In this document: one piece after another, positions 10,384-20,678 of the stretch
How positions within the stretch are numbered: position 1 is the first letter of the stretch
Layout of the letters: each line of letters begins with the position of its first letter
From: Triangularia verruculosa
Taxonomy: Eukaryota > Ascomycota > Sordariomycetes > Sordariales > Podosporaceae
Direction: 5' to 3'
NCBI GenBank assembly: GCA_033296885.1
Contig: MU863910.1
Coordinates: 1 to 64,000 of the forward strand
DNA: 64,000 nucleotides
Program-made: the position numbers and the translations under genes
The notes under the pieces: generated by a model
The model's input: the letters and a program-made list of their open reading frames with translations, nothing else
Database searches by the model: none
What the model was told of the DNA's origin: nothing

Positions 10384-12469
10384 ATGGCTCGACTTTCCAG
10401 CCTTGTTGTCGCCATTCTCACCCTGACGCCAACTGCGTATAGCCGAGCTCTGCGCGCGTCGAAAGTGTACCTCGATGGGCGCCAAGTCCAAAATGAATAC
10501 GACTATGTGATCATTGGCGGGGGCACTGCTGGACTCACGGTGGCTGACAGGCTGACGGAAGATGGCAAGACTACTGCTCTGGTCATTGAGTATGGAGTGT
10601 TGAGTACGTGAAGGAACCGCCGAAAGTCAGGCAATGCCATCGGATGTATGACTTACAATGTACAGGCGAGGCAGCATCGCTCACAAGAGTCGCGGGAGGC
10701 TTCTCTGGAATGTCTGACAGCCAGTTCATGTACGACATCCGATCCGTTCCCCAGGTAAACCTCCGAAACCGCGTCATCTCCGTTCTGGCTGGAAAGGTTG
10801 TTGGTGGTAGCTCTGCCGTCAACGCCATGATGACAATCCGTGGCACGGCCGAGGATTATGACCGTTGGGGTAGCTTCTTTGGCAAAAGTTCCCATTGGAC
10901 CTGGGAGGGTTTGCTGCCATACTTTAAGAAAGCTCTGAACTTCGTACCGCCGAATGCCGACATCACAAAAACTGCCAACATCACCTACGACACCAACTTC
11001 TGGGGAAACACTTCAGGAGTCTATGCTGGCTGGCCGTCTTATCAATTCCCAACCACGACGGCCCAGATGGATGCATTCAAAGGTCTTCCGGGTGTCGAGA
11101 TCGCCAGCGACAGCGGATCTGGCGTGCCTGGAGTGTACTGGTATCCAACCTTTATGGATCCCAAGGCAGTGTTGAGGTCGTTTGCAAAGACAGGCCACTA
11201 TGACAATGTCAAGCGAGCCAACTACCACTTGGTTACCCAGTCCAAGGTCACCAAGATTGTGCTGAACGGCACGACAGCAACCGGCGTCTCGTTTGTCCCA
11301 GCGCCAGCAAGAGGCCAGCCAGGAAATACCGCTGCTCCCGTAACGACAGTGACAGCCAGAAAGGAAGTCATCCTCGCTGCTGGCGGTGTCCACAGCCCCC
11401 AAGTACTGCAAGTGAGCGGAATCGGCCCGAGAAAAGTCCTCACAGCAGCTGGTATCGACACCATCGTCGACCTCCCCGGCGTCGGCCAGAACTTCCAAGA
11501 CCACGGGATGATCTCGGCCTCTTTCCAATGTACCGTAACCACCAACTCCCTTCTTCTATTTCCCCTCAAAACCCAGAACTAATACCCCACTTCGTAGTCG
11601 CCCGCATCCCCCAATCCTTCCGCCCCTCGTCCGACGACCTCCGCACAAACCGCACCCTCTCCACTTGGTCCGCCCAAGTCTGGGCCGCCAACCGAACAGG
11701 CCCCAACTCCATCGCCACTGGCAACTCGGCCGCCTGGCTCTCCTTCCCCGTCATCTCCTCCCGCTCCGCCAAGATCTCCGACGACCTCACCGCCCAGAAC
11801 CACGCCAATTATCTCCCCACAGGCACCGACCCCACTGTAGCAGCCGGGTACAAAGCCCAGATGCTCTCCTACGCCTCTGCCCTCAAGAACAAAAAAACAG
11901 CGTTCTACAATCTGATCCTTCAAGGGGGATCCGCCAGCGGTTTGTTGGTCGACCTTCATCCCTTGAGCAGAGGGACGATCAATGTCAACCCGTCGAACCC
12001 CCACAACACCGAGCCGGATGTTGACTACCGGGCTCTGGCCAACCCGCTGGATGCGACGATTATGGGTGATATCGTCCGCTTCACGAGGAAGTACTACCTC
12101 GATAACCCCCGGACGAAGGACTGGGGCGGAAGGGAGGTCTCACCCGGAGCGAGTGTGACGACGGATGAGCAGTTGGCGACGTTCTTGAGCAACTCCTTGA
12201 GCCCGAGCGTGTATCATCCCGCGGGGACGTGTGCCATGATGCCGCTGGAGTTGGGCGGTGTGGTGGACCAGGAGCTGAAGGTGTATGGCGTTAATAATCT
12301 AAGAGTGGTGGATGCGAGTATCATTCCAACACTTCCAGGGGCCAACACCTGCCAGACGGTTTATGCTATTGCTGAAAAGGTACGCGTGGACCCAGCGCAG
12401 GAACTTGGTATGTTGCTGACAATATCACAGGCTGCTGATCTCATTCGATATGGCGCGCCAAAGCTATAA
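10384..12469 (+). CDS. Secreted GMC (glucose-methanol-choline) oxidoreductase, AA3-type
   Basis: Proposed exons are 10384-10603, 10666-11529, 11598-12379 and 12431-12469, giving 634 aa. Intron 2 uses TAG at 11597, preceded by an ACTAAT branch site. The nearer CAG at 11576 would create an immediate stop. The signal peptide (SLVVAILTLTPTAYS) is followed by the FAD dinucleotide motif VIIGGGTAGL, the GMC signature GKVVGGSSAVNAM, and the second signature AAGGVHSPQVLQVSGIG. The C-terminal catalytic region has YHPAGTCAM (active-site His) and the GANTCQTVYAIAE block. Such flavoenzymes oxidise alcohols or sugars and deliver H2O2 or electrons outside the cell. Its position next to a GH7 cellulase fits a lignocellulose role, which is inference. 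Confidence 0.9.
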
Positions 12470-12657
12470 AGCAATGACAACACTCCTTGAACATCGGCAG
12501 AGAAGTAAGAGAGCAGAAAACCGACAATGTTGTTTCATATTGTACAGGATATATCTCTAATTGCAAAAGTATCGCATCAGTAACGTTTTGTTGCCTGCCC
12601 CAAAGAAAACCAAGACCCCAACTCCGATCCATGCATTTTTGATTCTGTATATGCGCT

Positions 12658-13810
12658 TCACTTTGCCTCCTGTTGTTGTTGTTGCTGTGGTTGAGTTTGC
12701 TGCATCTCCGCTCCCTGGCCGTGTTCTTTCTTCCACAAGCTCTTCTCCTTTCGCAAATCTCTCCTCACCCATTCCACCGAGATGTAAGTCCACACGATAG
12801 TAAAGACTAGCGGAGTTCCCCAGCCTGTAGAAAATGTCAGCGATCTACCTCTGATAAAGAGAAAAAGTGAGGGTCAACTTACCAATGCCGTAAGCAATGT
12901 AATAATCCACACACCAGATGGTCACCAACGTCCCAATCCCAAACACCAACGACCCCACCGCCCAAAACCAGTTCTGGTTCGCAATCATTTTCCTAAACCT
13001 CGGGCTCGCCGCATACCGCGCAAACACGGCTCTCCGGTACTCCACCCCAGCGCCACCATCAACCCCAACAATATCCTCAATAATCGTCAACACCAACGGC
13101 GGTACCCTCTCCCCCTTGCTCACACTCGAAATCTTGAACGGCGCCTTCCGTCTCGTGGCGTTCATCCAGCCGGCCCACGTCAACTGAACCCCCATCTGTA
13201 TCAGGAACAAGCTTACAGGAATCGCCAGCACCTTGACCGGTGGATTATGCGGAATCGAGCCTCCGATCAGAATGCCAGACATGACCGTGTACCCAAAGCT
13301 CAGAGTATGATGCGTAAAGTCAAAGCTCCACTTCGTTCCACCAGGCGGACGGTAAGTATCGCCCTTGAGGATGAGCTTCAGCATCCTCAGCCCAAACTCG
13401 ATGCCGGTGACGATGCCGAAGAAGGACGTGACGATGGCGAACACCAGGCCCGGACGGAGCGAGGTGCTTGCGGAGATGCCATAGTAGAGGATGATCGGCA
13501 GTAAGGAGGATTCGACAACGAGGAGGAAGACGATGATGGAAAGTTTGAGCTTGTAGTCGAGAATCCGGTAGTTCAGCCGAGGGAGACCTGGATATTCTTC
13601 GAACGAGGCAACGGGAAGGCCGCGCAGGTCTTCGGGGTGGGCGCCGACGCCATGGTGGGTTTCGGTGGTGGTTGTAACGGCGCCTTCGCAGGCGGTGGTT
13701 GACGTAGAGGACGAGTTCAGCCCCGTTGGGGGATCGTGCTTTAGGTTACTCGTCGTAATTGCTGTTGATGCTGTAGTGGTGGGGTACGGCAGATGTGTGT
13801 CGTCTGCCAT
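12658..13810 (-). CDS. Polytopic integral membrane protein, function unknown
   Basis: Exons 12883-13810 and 12658-12824 (reverse strand, intron GTAAGT...CTGAC...TACAG) encode 364 aa. The second exon is essential: it supplies the last transmembrane helix (PLVFTIVWTYISVEW) and a basic, Gln-rich tail. The first about 70 residues are Ser/Thr-rich and likely cytoplasmic. Roughly six to seven helices follow, for example LSIIVFLLVVESSLLPIILYY, LVFAIVTSFFGIVTGIEFGL and VKVLAIPVSLFLIQMGVQL. I do not recognise the family; it looks like fungal hypothetical membrane proteins. The start at 13810 gives MADDTHLPY. Confidence 0.8.
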
Positions 13811-14492
13811 GCTGGAACAAGCCGAGTACCTTATTGTGTCTTGTATTCCAGGTTGTGCGATGGAGTCAGTGTTTGCTGTGGTTTGATGTGGTTGTGGGCA
13901 TCAGGTGTAGCTCGAGTGGAAATAATTGCGGAAAACAGACAAAAGAAAAGTGGATGGGAAGAGATCAGTGGAAATCATGGTCATGATGTGTCGACCGGAG
14001 CAGGAGAAAGAGTGACGGCTCGCTGTGGTTACGCCGCAGTGCGATCTGCAAGGAAAGAAAGGCCAGACGGGGTCGACATAGCGAATCCTTTGACTTGCCG
14101 GCCCTATGCGAACAGGCCAAATGACGTCCATCTCACCGTACAACAGCCATTTGTTTTGGTAGGGACGGGCTCGGCAGACGTCGTGGTCTTGCGTCAGGCT
14201 ATGATGTCATGGGCAGCATAGCGCCCCACCCGCTGAACTCAATCGGACCCTTGCATGGTGATCCGTGCACCAAAATCGCCGATGTATGCACTGCTAACCC
14301 CAACCCTTACATCCGCTCATCGTACCAGTCTGAACTTCCAGACCCTCAAAGGCTCACTCAGCAACAGAGTTGGACAAGAATAATGTCATGCCGCTGGAAT
14401 TCAACTGAACACCGGGGGATGGTTTTCAAGCAAGACTTTACTGGAAACGTAGCTGTATTTAAAGTAGTAGAGGCCAAAAAAAGCCAAAAGAA
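13811..14492. other. Intergenic, no gene seen
   Basis: This is the promoter side of the membrane-protein gene and the 3' side of the tRNA. A run of T on the reverse strand just beyond the tRNA (A-run at 14475-14482) can serve as the RNA polymerase III terminator. Confidence 0.55.
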
Positions 14493-14574
14493 CGACGCGA
14501 GCCGGATTTGAACCGACGCCTCCGAAGAGATGAGATTTCGAGTCTCACGCATTAGACCACTCTGCCATCGCGCC
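14493..14574 (-). tRNA. tRNA-Ser (anticodon CGA)
   Basis: The reverse strand folds into an 82-nt class II tRNA. The acceptor stem is GGCGCGA paired with TCGCGTC plus discriminator G. The D arm is GCAGAGTGGTCTAATGC. The anticodon stem is TGAGA/TCTCA around loop CTCGAAA, giving anticodon CGA, which decodes UCG serine. The variable arm is long (CTC-TTCG-GAG), as serine tRNAs need, and the T arm is GTCGG TTCAAAT CCGGC. No intron. A T-run terminator lies just downstream on the reverse strand. Confidence 0.97.
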
Positions 14575-14934
14575 TTAACCTCTTGTTGTTTTTGATTGCT
14601 GATCCCGTGCTCAACACCGCTCGCTCGCCCTAGCTGGAGATAAAAACAACAATCTTGTCACCTTGTCCAGTTCACATGATTTTCACCAACTCACATAGTC
14701 ATGGTAGCAAAAGGGGGTATGAACTGCTCGAGATTAAGGAATATCGTGGTATCAAGAATATTAACCCATTCCTCCACACGCAAAGTCTACCCTCTATGTA
14801 CTCTTGACGTCTCTCATATCGCACGCAAAAGAAACTCAAACAAACCAAGTTAAAACAAAGAGGTATCATGGAAGTATAAAAAAGCCATACCAGCCTCAAC
14901 CAACACCTGATAACTGCCGTGCTAAAACACAGAA
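14575..14934. other. Intergenic, 3' flank of erdS
   Basis: AT-rich spacer between the tRNA and the end of the AspRS-DUF2156 gene. Nothing else is recognisable. Confidence 0.5.
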
Positions 14935-17793
14935 TTACATCTCGTCCTCGAAGAACTTGATCAAAGTCCTCGTCCCGCTGACACCCAATCCCATGAATGG
15001 ATAGCAAATGTAGACCAAGTCGTTCTTGGTACCGAATTTCTCTCTGAACTCGCTCTTCTGCACCAGTCTCAGCTGCTGAGCGACGGTCCTGTAAGTCTTG
15101 CTCAGGATCTTGGCTCGAATGCCATCGAGATTGCCACCCGTGACCATCTCGGGGAGCGCGCCCGCACCGAACGTGACCTGCTGGATGCCGGCCTTGGCCA
15201 GCATCTGAATCGAGGCCGAAATGAGCGCCTCAATCGTTCCGTTGGGCGAGTCGGGGAAGTCCAGCGCAAACTTGATCTGGTACCCGTTCTGCGGCGACAG
15301 CTTATGCAGCACGCAAAAAGCCGCAATCGCTCCCTCCTTGGTCTCGGCCCAGAGGTACCGCCTGTGCTCCATGTCGACCCAAGGCCTGACCTCGGTAATG
15401 TGAACCTGTCTGCCCGTGCGGCCAGCCTTCCAATCCTCGATCCTCTTGTCAATTCTCGTGCGCAGCTCCTCAGAAACAGGCTCGTCAATAGGCTGCTCCT
15501 TGATGACTACACCGGCATCTTCTGCCTGGCGTTCTTTCTTGGCCACCTTCTTAGCCTCGGCGATGGTGACGCGCTCTTCGGCCACGCAGCTCAGCGTGCG
15601 CCAGCCAAGCTTTGACCCCAGGATTTCCTCAATCTCAGAGGAGACCAAGAGCCACAAGGGTCGAAGGTCCATCTGCTTGCGCATGTACTTGAGGAAGTCG
15701 CGGATCACCATATTATACTGTCTTGGGTCGCAGAGCGGGTTGCCCATGACAAGAGCGTAGCCGTTCTCTTCGGCATAGCCGATCGCGGCTCCTGTCGGCT
15801 CGTGCCGCCAGACGTGGTACCGATCATCGAGCCAGGAGGTGTTGGTGGCATCGCCGTAGTTGGCAATGAGCTTCTCGACCGTCGGCATCTCAAGATCAGG
15901 ATAGCCGTGCTCAAAGTCGTAAGCGTAGCGGATCGTGTCCGCTTCAGGGTGAGGAAGACGGACGACTTCCGTCTTTTGCTCCGGAAGGGACTTTGGGTCA
16001 CGAGGGAAGAGGGATGCGTTGCGAATGTCACCCAGGTTGAGCATCAGGAAGAGAATACGCTCGAGACCGATGCCACAGCCTGCATGGGGGAGCACGCCGT
16101 ACTCGAAGCCCTGGAGATACTCCTGCATACCGAATGGCTCAATGCCAGCCTTCTTCATGCGCTCCTCGAGCACGTCGGGTTTATGAATGCGTTGTCCACC
16201 GGTTGTGATTTCCTGGCCGCGGAGGAAGATGTCAAAAGAATTGGTGAACCGTGGGTCTTCCTCGTCTGGGTGGGTGTAGAAGGGCCGGACGGCGGTAGGA
16301 AACTTGTCGATAATGTAATAGTCGGTGTTGTACTCCTTCTTAATCACCTCGCCCAGGCGGATCTCAGCTCGGGTGCTCAGATCCTCGAGTTCAGAGGCCG
16401 GTTTCCCGTGGTCATCGGTCCACCCCGACTCGTTCAGCAGAGCAATGGCCTCCTTGAAGGTAAAAACGGGCGTCTTCTCCAGCCAAACCAGATCCTCGTG
16501 AGGGAAACGAGTCTTGATAATCTCAATCTCCCTGCGGTATTTGGTGTAGATGCCCTTGAAGATGCTCTTCATCATCTCGTCGATGATGTTGAGCGCTTCA
16601 TGGTAGTGGCTGTTGATGGCCATCTCGAGGTCCAAACCCGTGTATTCTGTCAAGTGACGATGAGTGTTGCTGTCTTCGGCACGGAACACCGGGCCAATCT
16701 CAAACACACGGCCAAAGTCTGCCGAGATGCTCAACTGCTTCGACAGCTGAGGGCTTTGCGCCAGGAAGGCGGTGCGTCCAAAGTAGTTGACCTTGAACAC
16801 CTCAGCTCCCGATTCGGTGGCAGCAGGCATGAGCTTGGGGGTGTGGATCTCGATGAAGCCATGACCCTCGAGCACTGAGCGGAAGATGCTACAAATGCCG
16901 CTGTTGATCCGGAAGATGGACTGGGCAGTGGGAGTCCTGAGGTAGGCCAGCCGATTGGCGACTCTGACTCTGTTGGACGCCAGTGACTCGAGTTGGTGAG
17001 TCTCTTCATCCATCTCGACGTGGTCAATGGAGAAAACATCGACCGGCAGGTATTCCTTCACGGGGACAACGACATGCATGCTGTCAACGAGCACCTCGAG
17101 GTCGTGGATGGAACAGCCCTTGACCTCCTCCGGTGGCCTCTGCAGTGTGCCCTTGACATGCACGTGGGTTTCTGCCGTCAAGCGTGCGGCCCATCGGACA
17201 AAGTTCTCAGTAATGTGTCCTTCCTGGTAAGCCACCACACCTTGTATCGTTTCGATTTGTTCGCGGAAGACGATGAAGGCCAACTTGGAGCTGAGGGAGC
17301 GAATATGGTGTATTCTGGCAATGAATTCGATCTGTCTACCGGAATTGTCGGGGCTGGCAGCGAGGCGCTGGACCGAGTCGGTTTCCACCAAGACATGACT
17401 GGTCTTGGTGCCATATCGAGCTGCGATTTCGGGAGGGTCGGTAGAGAGGGCGCGTTCCTCCTCCTCTTTGCGGCGCTGCTGGAAGGACCTGCGTTCCTCC
17501 TCTTTTTCGTCTTGCTTGACCCGCTGCTCCAGGGCCTTCTTCAATTTCTTTTCCTCCCGTTCACTGTCGAGGGCAGCAATGTTGCCAATCTTGGGCTTGG
17601 TCATGTGGTTCTTTGCCGACTGGTGGCCGATGATTCGATTCAGAGCCAAAAGAGGCTTCTTGAAGCTGCCTGGCGACATGATGAGACGGCCAAGGCGGGT
17701 GATTGTCGTGATCTTCGGGGCACGCGAGGTGGATTGCAGTTGGGTTCGGTATCGTTTGGAAAGACGAGAATGTGGACTGAGCCTAGGTTCCAC
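14935..17793 (-). CDS. erdS: AspRS-DUF2156 fusion, ergosteryl-3beta-O-L-aspartate synthase (ErdS)
   Basis: A single 952-aa exon. Residues about 60-130 are a Lys/Glu-rich extension. About 140-240 is the anticodon-binding OB fold. A class IIb aspartyl-tRNA synthetase core follows, with motif 2 FRAEDSNTHRHLTEYTG (about 368) and motif 3 GCGIGLERILFL (about 569) intact. From about 640 to the end the protein is not AspRS: it is a DUF2156/GNAT-like aminoacyl-tRNA transferase domain, beginning near TSWLDDRYHVWRHEPTGAA and containing HKLSPQNGYQIKFALDFPDS. This exact fusion is the published fungal ErdS, which charges tRNA-Asp and transfers aspartate to the ergosterol 3-OH. The N-terminus may start internally at the downstream MSPGSFKK. 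It is divergently oriented to an alpha/beta hydrolase, the likely eraser enzyme. Confidence 0.93.
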   Translation of the reverse strand: MEPRLSPHSRLSKRYRTQLQSTSRAPKITTITRLGRLIMSPGSFKKPLLALNRIIGHQSAKNHMTKPKIGNIAALDSEREEKKLKKALEQRVKQDEKEEERRSFQQRRKEEEERALSTDPPEIAARYGTKTSHVLVETDSVQRLAASPDNSGRQIEFIARIHHIRSLSSKLAFIVFREQIETIQGVVAYQEGHITENFVRWAARLTAETHVHVKGTLQRPPEEVKGCSIHDLEVLVDSMHVVVPVKEYLPVDVFSIDHVEMDEETHQLESLASNRVRVANRLAYLRTPTAQSIFRINSGICSIFRSVLEGHGFIEIHTPKLMPAATESGAEVFKVNYFGRTAFLAQSPQLSKQLSISADFGRVFEIGPVFRAEDSNTHRHLTEYTGLDLEMAINSHYHEALNIIDEMMKSIFKGIYTKYRREIEIIKTRFPHEDLVWLEKTPVFTFKEAIALLNESGWTDDHGKPASELEDLSTRAEIRLGEVIKKEYNTDYYIIDKFPTAVRPFYTHPDEEDPRFTNSFDIFLRGQEITTGGQRIHKPDVLEERMKKAGIEPFGMQEYLQGFEYGVLPHAGCGIGLERILFLMLNLGDIRNASLFPRDPKSLPEQKTEVVRLPHPEADTIRYAYDFEHGYPDLEMPTVEKLIANYGDATNTSWLDDRYHVWRHEPTGAAIGYAEENGYALVMGNPLCDPRQYNMVIRDFLKYMRKQMDLRPLWLLVSSEIEEILGSKLGWRTLSCVAEERVTIAEAKKVAKKERQAEDAGVVIKEQPIDEPVSEELRTRIDKRIEDWKAGRTGRQVHITEVRPWVDMEHRRYLWAETKEGAIAAFCVLHKLSPQNGYQIKFALDFPDSPNGTIEALISASIQMLAKAGIQQVTFGAGALPEMVTGGNLDGIRAKILSKTYRTVAQQLRLVQKSEFREKFGTKNDLVYICYPFMGLGVSGTRTLIKFFEDEM

Positions 17794-18704
17794 CAGTTGG
17801 GGATGTGGTGCGCTTTTGTCAAGCCTAACAGCTTGACGTCAGCGGTGCAAGCTTTGCTCTTGATCTTGGGACACTAGGTAGCGTGGTCTTGTCGGCGCGG
17901 ATGGTAGGTGGAGAAAGTCAAAACAGCACAGAGGAAAGGACCAAGAATCGAGGATTAAATATGGATCGGATGGCTTCTGGTAGGGTTGCGTGGGTTGTTG
18001 CGAATGTTCCTGAAGCTGCCAGGTCCGGGAATGCCTGTTTACGCTCTAACAATAGGGACGAATGATTCCCACCAGCGGATTTCAGACGGGGACTGCCGGG
18101 GTTCGGCACGCTTTGTTTTGAACAGCGCGTCCCCTGGCCAGACAACAAACACTTGACAGCCACTCTTCTTTCCCCCTTTCTGCGGGCCATGTGTCATCGA
18201 TCCTGCGCGCAGAGGAAACACCACGGTTCCAGGTTTGAGTGGCTTCCTGGCGTGACACGAGCGGAGCAAGTTGCCCGGCGTTGCGTTCATGCCAGGAACC
18301 TTCCATTGCCATGTGAAGGTAAGACCCGGGGGCTGGGAATACCTACGTCATGGCATCGATGACGTCACTTGGAAGCCTGAGATAGTGTTTGATGACTGAA
18401 GGCGCCCTGCCCCGGCATTTGCACATCCTGGCAAGTCCCCGCCAATTATGCATCTACAAGAAAGCTTGATTTCAACCCCGGATTTTCCACCATGACATCA
18501 ATGGCTGGTGGCCAGTTGTCCAGCACTGGCGTATGTACCCTACACGAAGTGTGGGATACTGACAGGACACGCTGCTCGAAGGCTATTCCCATAATTTATC
18601 ATCACGCTGTCATTGACTCCCTTCTCTCTCTGCTTTCGGCCGCAACTGAAACCACACTTGTCCCTCGAACCATTGACCCCTGCATCATCACCTCAAGATC
18701 AGCC
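17794..18704. promoter_or_regulatory. Shared divergent promoter of erdS and the hydrolase gene, with CRE palindrome
   Basis: About 0.9 kb separates the two divergent starts. It contains the perfect palindrome TGACGTCA at 18360-18367, the ATF/CREB-type bZIP site, and a half-site TACGTCA at 18344-18350. No coding exon is supported here. A longer in-frame extension of the hydrolase from 18492 lacks family similarity and is probably leader. Confidence 0.55.
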
Positions 18705-19823
18705 ATGTCCAAGATACCGACGGTTGACGGCATTCCCGTCCCCAATTTCAACCTTACCGGCACACCGACCCAGACCCCTCAGCCGACCGAGGAGGACAGG
18801 AAGCCGTTGGAGACCGCTGAAGATGCCGTGGGATCGCCCCCGTCCCGGACCTGGCTCAAAATATCCGCCAACTGGTGGAGATCGCTACAGTACATCGGCA
18901 TGTCGCTGCACTTCCTAGCCAACCCAAAGCCCCCAAGTCCGGCATTTACGCATACGATTCCGTCCACAATTTCCAAGAAGAAGGGCAACTTCACCTTACA
19001 CTTCTACACCCCTGAGGGCTACGACAAGCGGAAAAAGACCAAACAGCTATTTCCTGCCGTTGTCAACTTCCACGGCGGCGGCTTCACAATTGGAGCCCCA
19101 ACCGACGACGCCCGCTTCGCCCGCTTTGTTCTCGAACAATGCAAGGCCGTTTATATCTCGGTCGAGTACCGGCTCAGCCCGGAGTACCCCTTTCCGGTGG
19201 CAGTGGAAGACGGCGCTGATGCTCTGCTCTACCTCATCCGTAACGGTCCGGACCTATACATTGACCCTCGTAAGCTCGCCACCTCTGGCTTTTCCGCTGG
19301 CGGAAACATCGCCATCACTTCAACCATCTGTCTATCTGAGCACCTAAAGACCCTATCAGAGCCTCTCCCGCCGTACAACATCCGCGCAATCGCCACCTGG
19401 TACCCCATCTGCGATTACACGGAATCCCGCGAGGTCAAGCGCGCCCGATGCGTCCGGCCGGACCAGACCCTCCCCGCCAACCTCACGTCCTTGTTCGATG
19501 CCTCCTACCTCTACCCTTCTCAGCTCAGCCTGTCGAGCCCGATACTGTCGCCGACCAAGGCTACCGACGAGCAGCTAGCAGAGGCGATCCCACAAACCGT
19601 CATCTTTTACACATGCGAGTGGGATATGCTGCAATATGAAGGGGAGGAGCTGGCAAGGCGGCTGGGGAGGCCGCCGATCAACAAGAATGTCAAGCACAAG
19701 ATGATACCGGGGGTGCCGCATGCGTGGGATAAATCACCTGATCCGACGAAGCCGGCAGCTGGGTCTGAGGAGCTGTATAAAGAGTGTTGTGTACATTTGA
19801 ACGAGGCGTTTGGGAAGCAGTAA
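18705..19823 (+). CDS. erdH: Alpha/beta hydrolase (fold-3/HSL-like), candidate ergosteryl-aspartate hydrolase (ErdH)
   Basis: A 372-aa single-exon protein starting MSKIPTVDG. The reading frame is open further upstream to 18492, but that part is not family-like. Catalytic elements are complete: oxyanion-hole HGGGF, nucleophile elbow GFSAGG (Ser), the Asp in CEWDMLQYEGE, and His in VPHAWD. VSVEYRLSPEYPFP-type sequence (here ISVEYRLSPEYPFP) places it in the hormone-sensitive-lipase/alpha-beta hydrolase-3 group. A hydrophobic segment near WWRSLQYIGMSLHFLAN may contact membranes. The known fungal ErdH, which removes Asp from ergosteryl-aspartate, is an alpha/beta hydrolase. The adjacent divergent position next to erdS is the reason for this call. 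The hydrolase family is certain; the specific substrate is inferred from context. Confidence 0.75.
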   Translation: MSKIPTVDGIPVPNFNLTGTPTQTPQPTEEDRKPLETAEDAVGSPPSRTWLKISANWWRSLQYIGMSLHFLANPKPPSPAFTHTIPSTISKKKGNFTLHFYTPEGYDKRKKTKQLFPAVVNFHGGGFTIGAPTDDARFARFVLEQCKAVYISVEYRLSPEYPFPVAVEDGADALLYLIRNGPDLYIDPRKLATSGFSAGGNIAITSTICLSEHLKTLSEPLPPYNIRAIATWYPICDYTESREVKRARCVRPDQTLPANLTSLFDASYLYPSQLSLSSPILSPTKATDEQLAEAIPQTVIFYTCEWDMLQYEGEELARRLGRPPINKNVKHKMIPGVPHAWDKSPDPTKPAAGSEELYKECCVHLNEAFGKQ

Positions 19824-20678
19824 CCATGACTGTTTCCGAGTTGATACGTACCTTACATATTAGATGGCGTTTGGGGTTGGCTTTGAGCACTGAGCGACGA
19901 CAGAAGGTTCTATTCTTTGTGTCTAGAATAGATGAATGGAATAGCAGCAAGAACAATATCGGAACCTGGACATGGACGATTTCCATTTCCGTTCTTGGAC
20001 CTAAGTACTCGCCGCTTTAACCCCAGTAGAAGTGAAGACCTCCCAAGCGGGGGTGAGCAAAGCCATAAATATGGTGAGCAAGAAATCTCTGCATACCGTA
20101 TATACTCCAGCCATTTGGGCTTGTCTGTGTGGGACCCCCATTGAAGGTGGCAAGCAGGGAAACTTGTACATACGGCAAGTGGCCCGTGCCTCCCATACAG
20201 ACAAACCTAAATGGCTTGAGTAGGAGAAAGGAGGACAAGCAATACAATCACACAGTGGTGACCCCCATCATATTCACCTTCACAGAGTGCATCGTACTTC
20301 TGGCATTATCGGTGGATTCAGGTGCAGAAGTGTGATAGGGAAAGTGCCCTACGACTGTAGGTAGGTAGCCCGTAACCTTAGGTATGTTCCCAGCTAGCAG
20401 CCATTTCCAGTTATCAGAATGTTACGACGTTAAATGGTCTTAAGCTTGCCTTTATTTTCTACTTGACTTATAAAGCTAAAAGAAAAGGAGCTGGAAGACT
20501 TTGCATCTTAGGTATAGACGGGGTAGAAAGTAGAGAAACTGGGGAGCAAGAATTACCGTAGGTATATACTCCTTCAAAGCTACGGTACACAACCTCCATT
20601 ATGTCTATACATACCTAGTGAGCTGAACTGGTTACATCAGTTCAGCTACCCTACCTAAGCTCCATTCAGCTTAGTTGA
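19824..20678. other. Intergenic, AT-rich, no gene seen
   Basis: The region between convergent genes becomes AT-rich after 20340. It carries many TAGGTA/TACCTA motifs (for example 20359-20368 and 20647-20657). No coding exon is supported. Confidence 0.55.

Noticed and set aside
11530..11576. Shorter GMC intron ending at CAG 11576
   Set aside because: It gives an in-frame stop immediately after the junction; the TAG at 11597 with an ACTAAT branch site keeps the frame.
15802..16878. Long plus-strand open frame inside erdS
   Set aside because: Antisense shadow of a strongly conserved synthetase; no family resemblance of its own.
14935..17793. Plain cytosolic or mitochondrial aspartyl-tRNA synthetase
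   Set aside because: The C-terminal about 310 residues form a DUF2156 transferase domain absent from ordinary AspRS.
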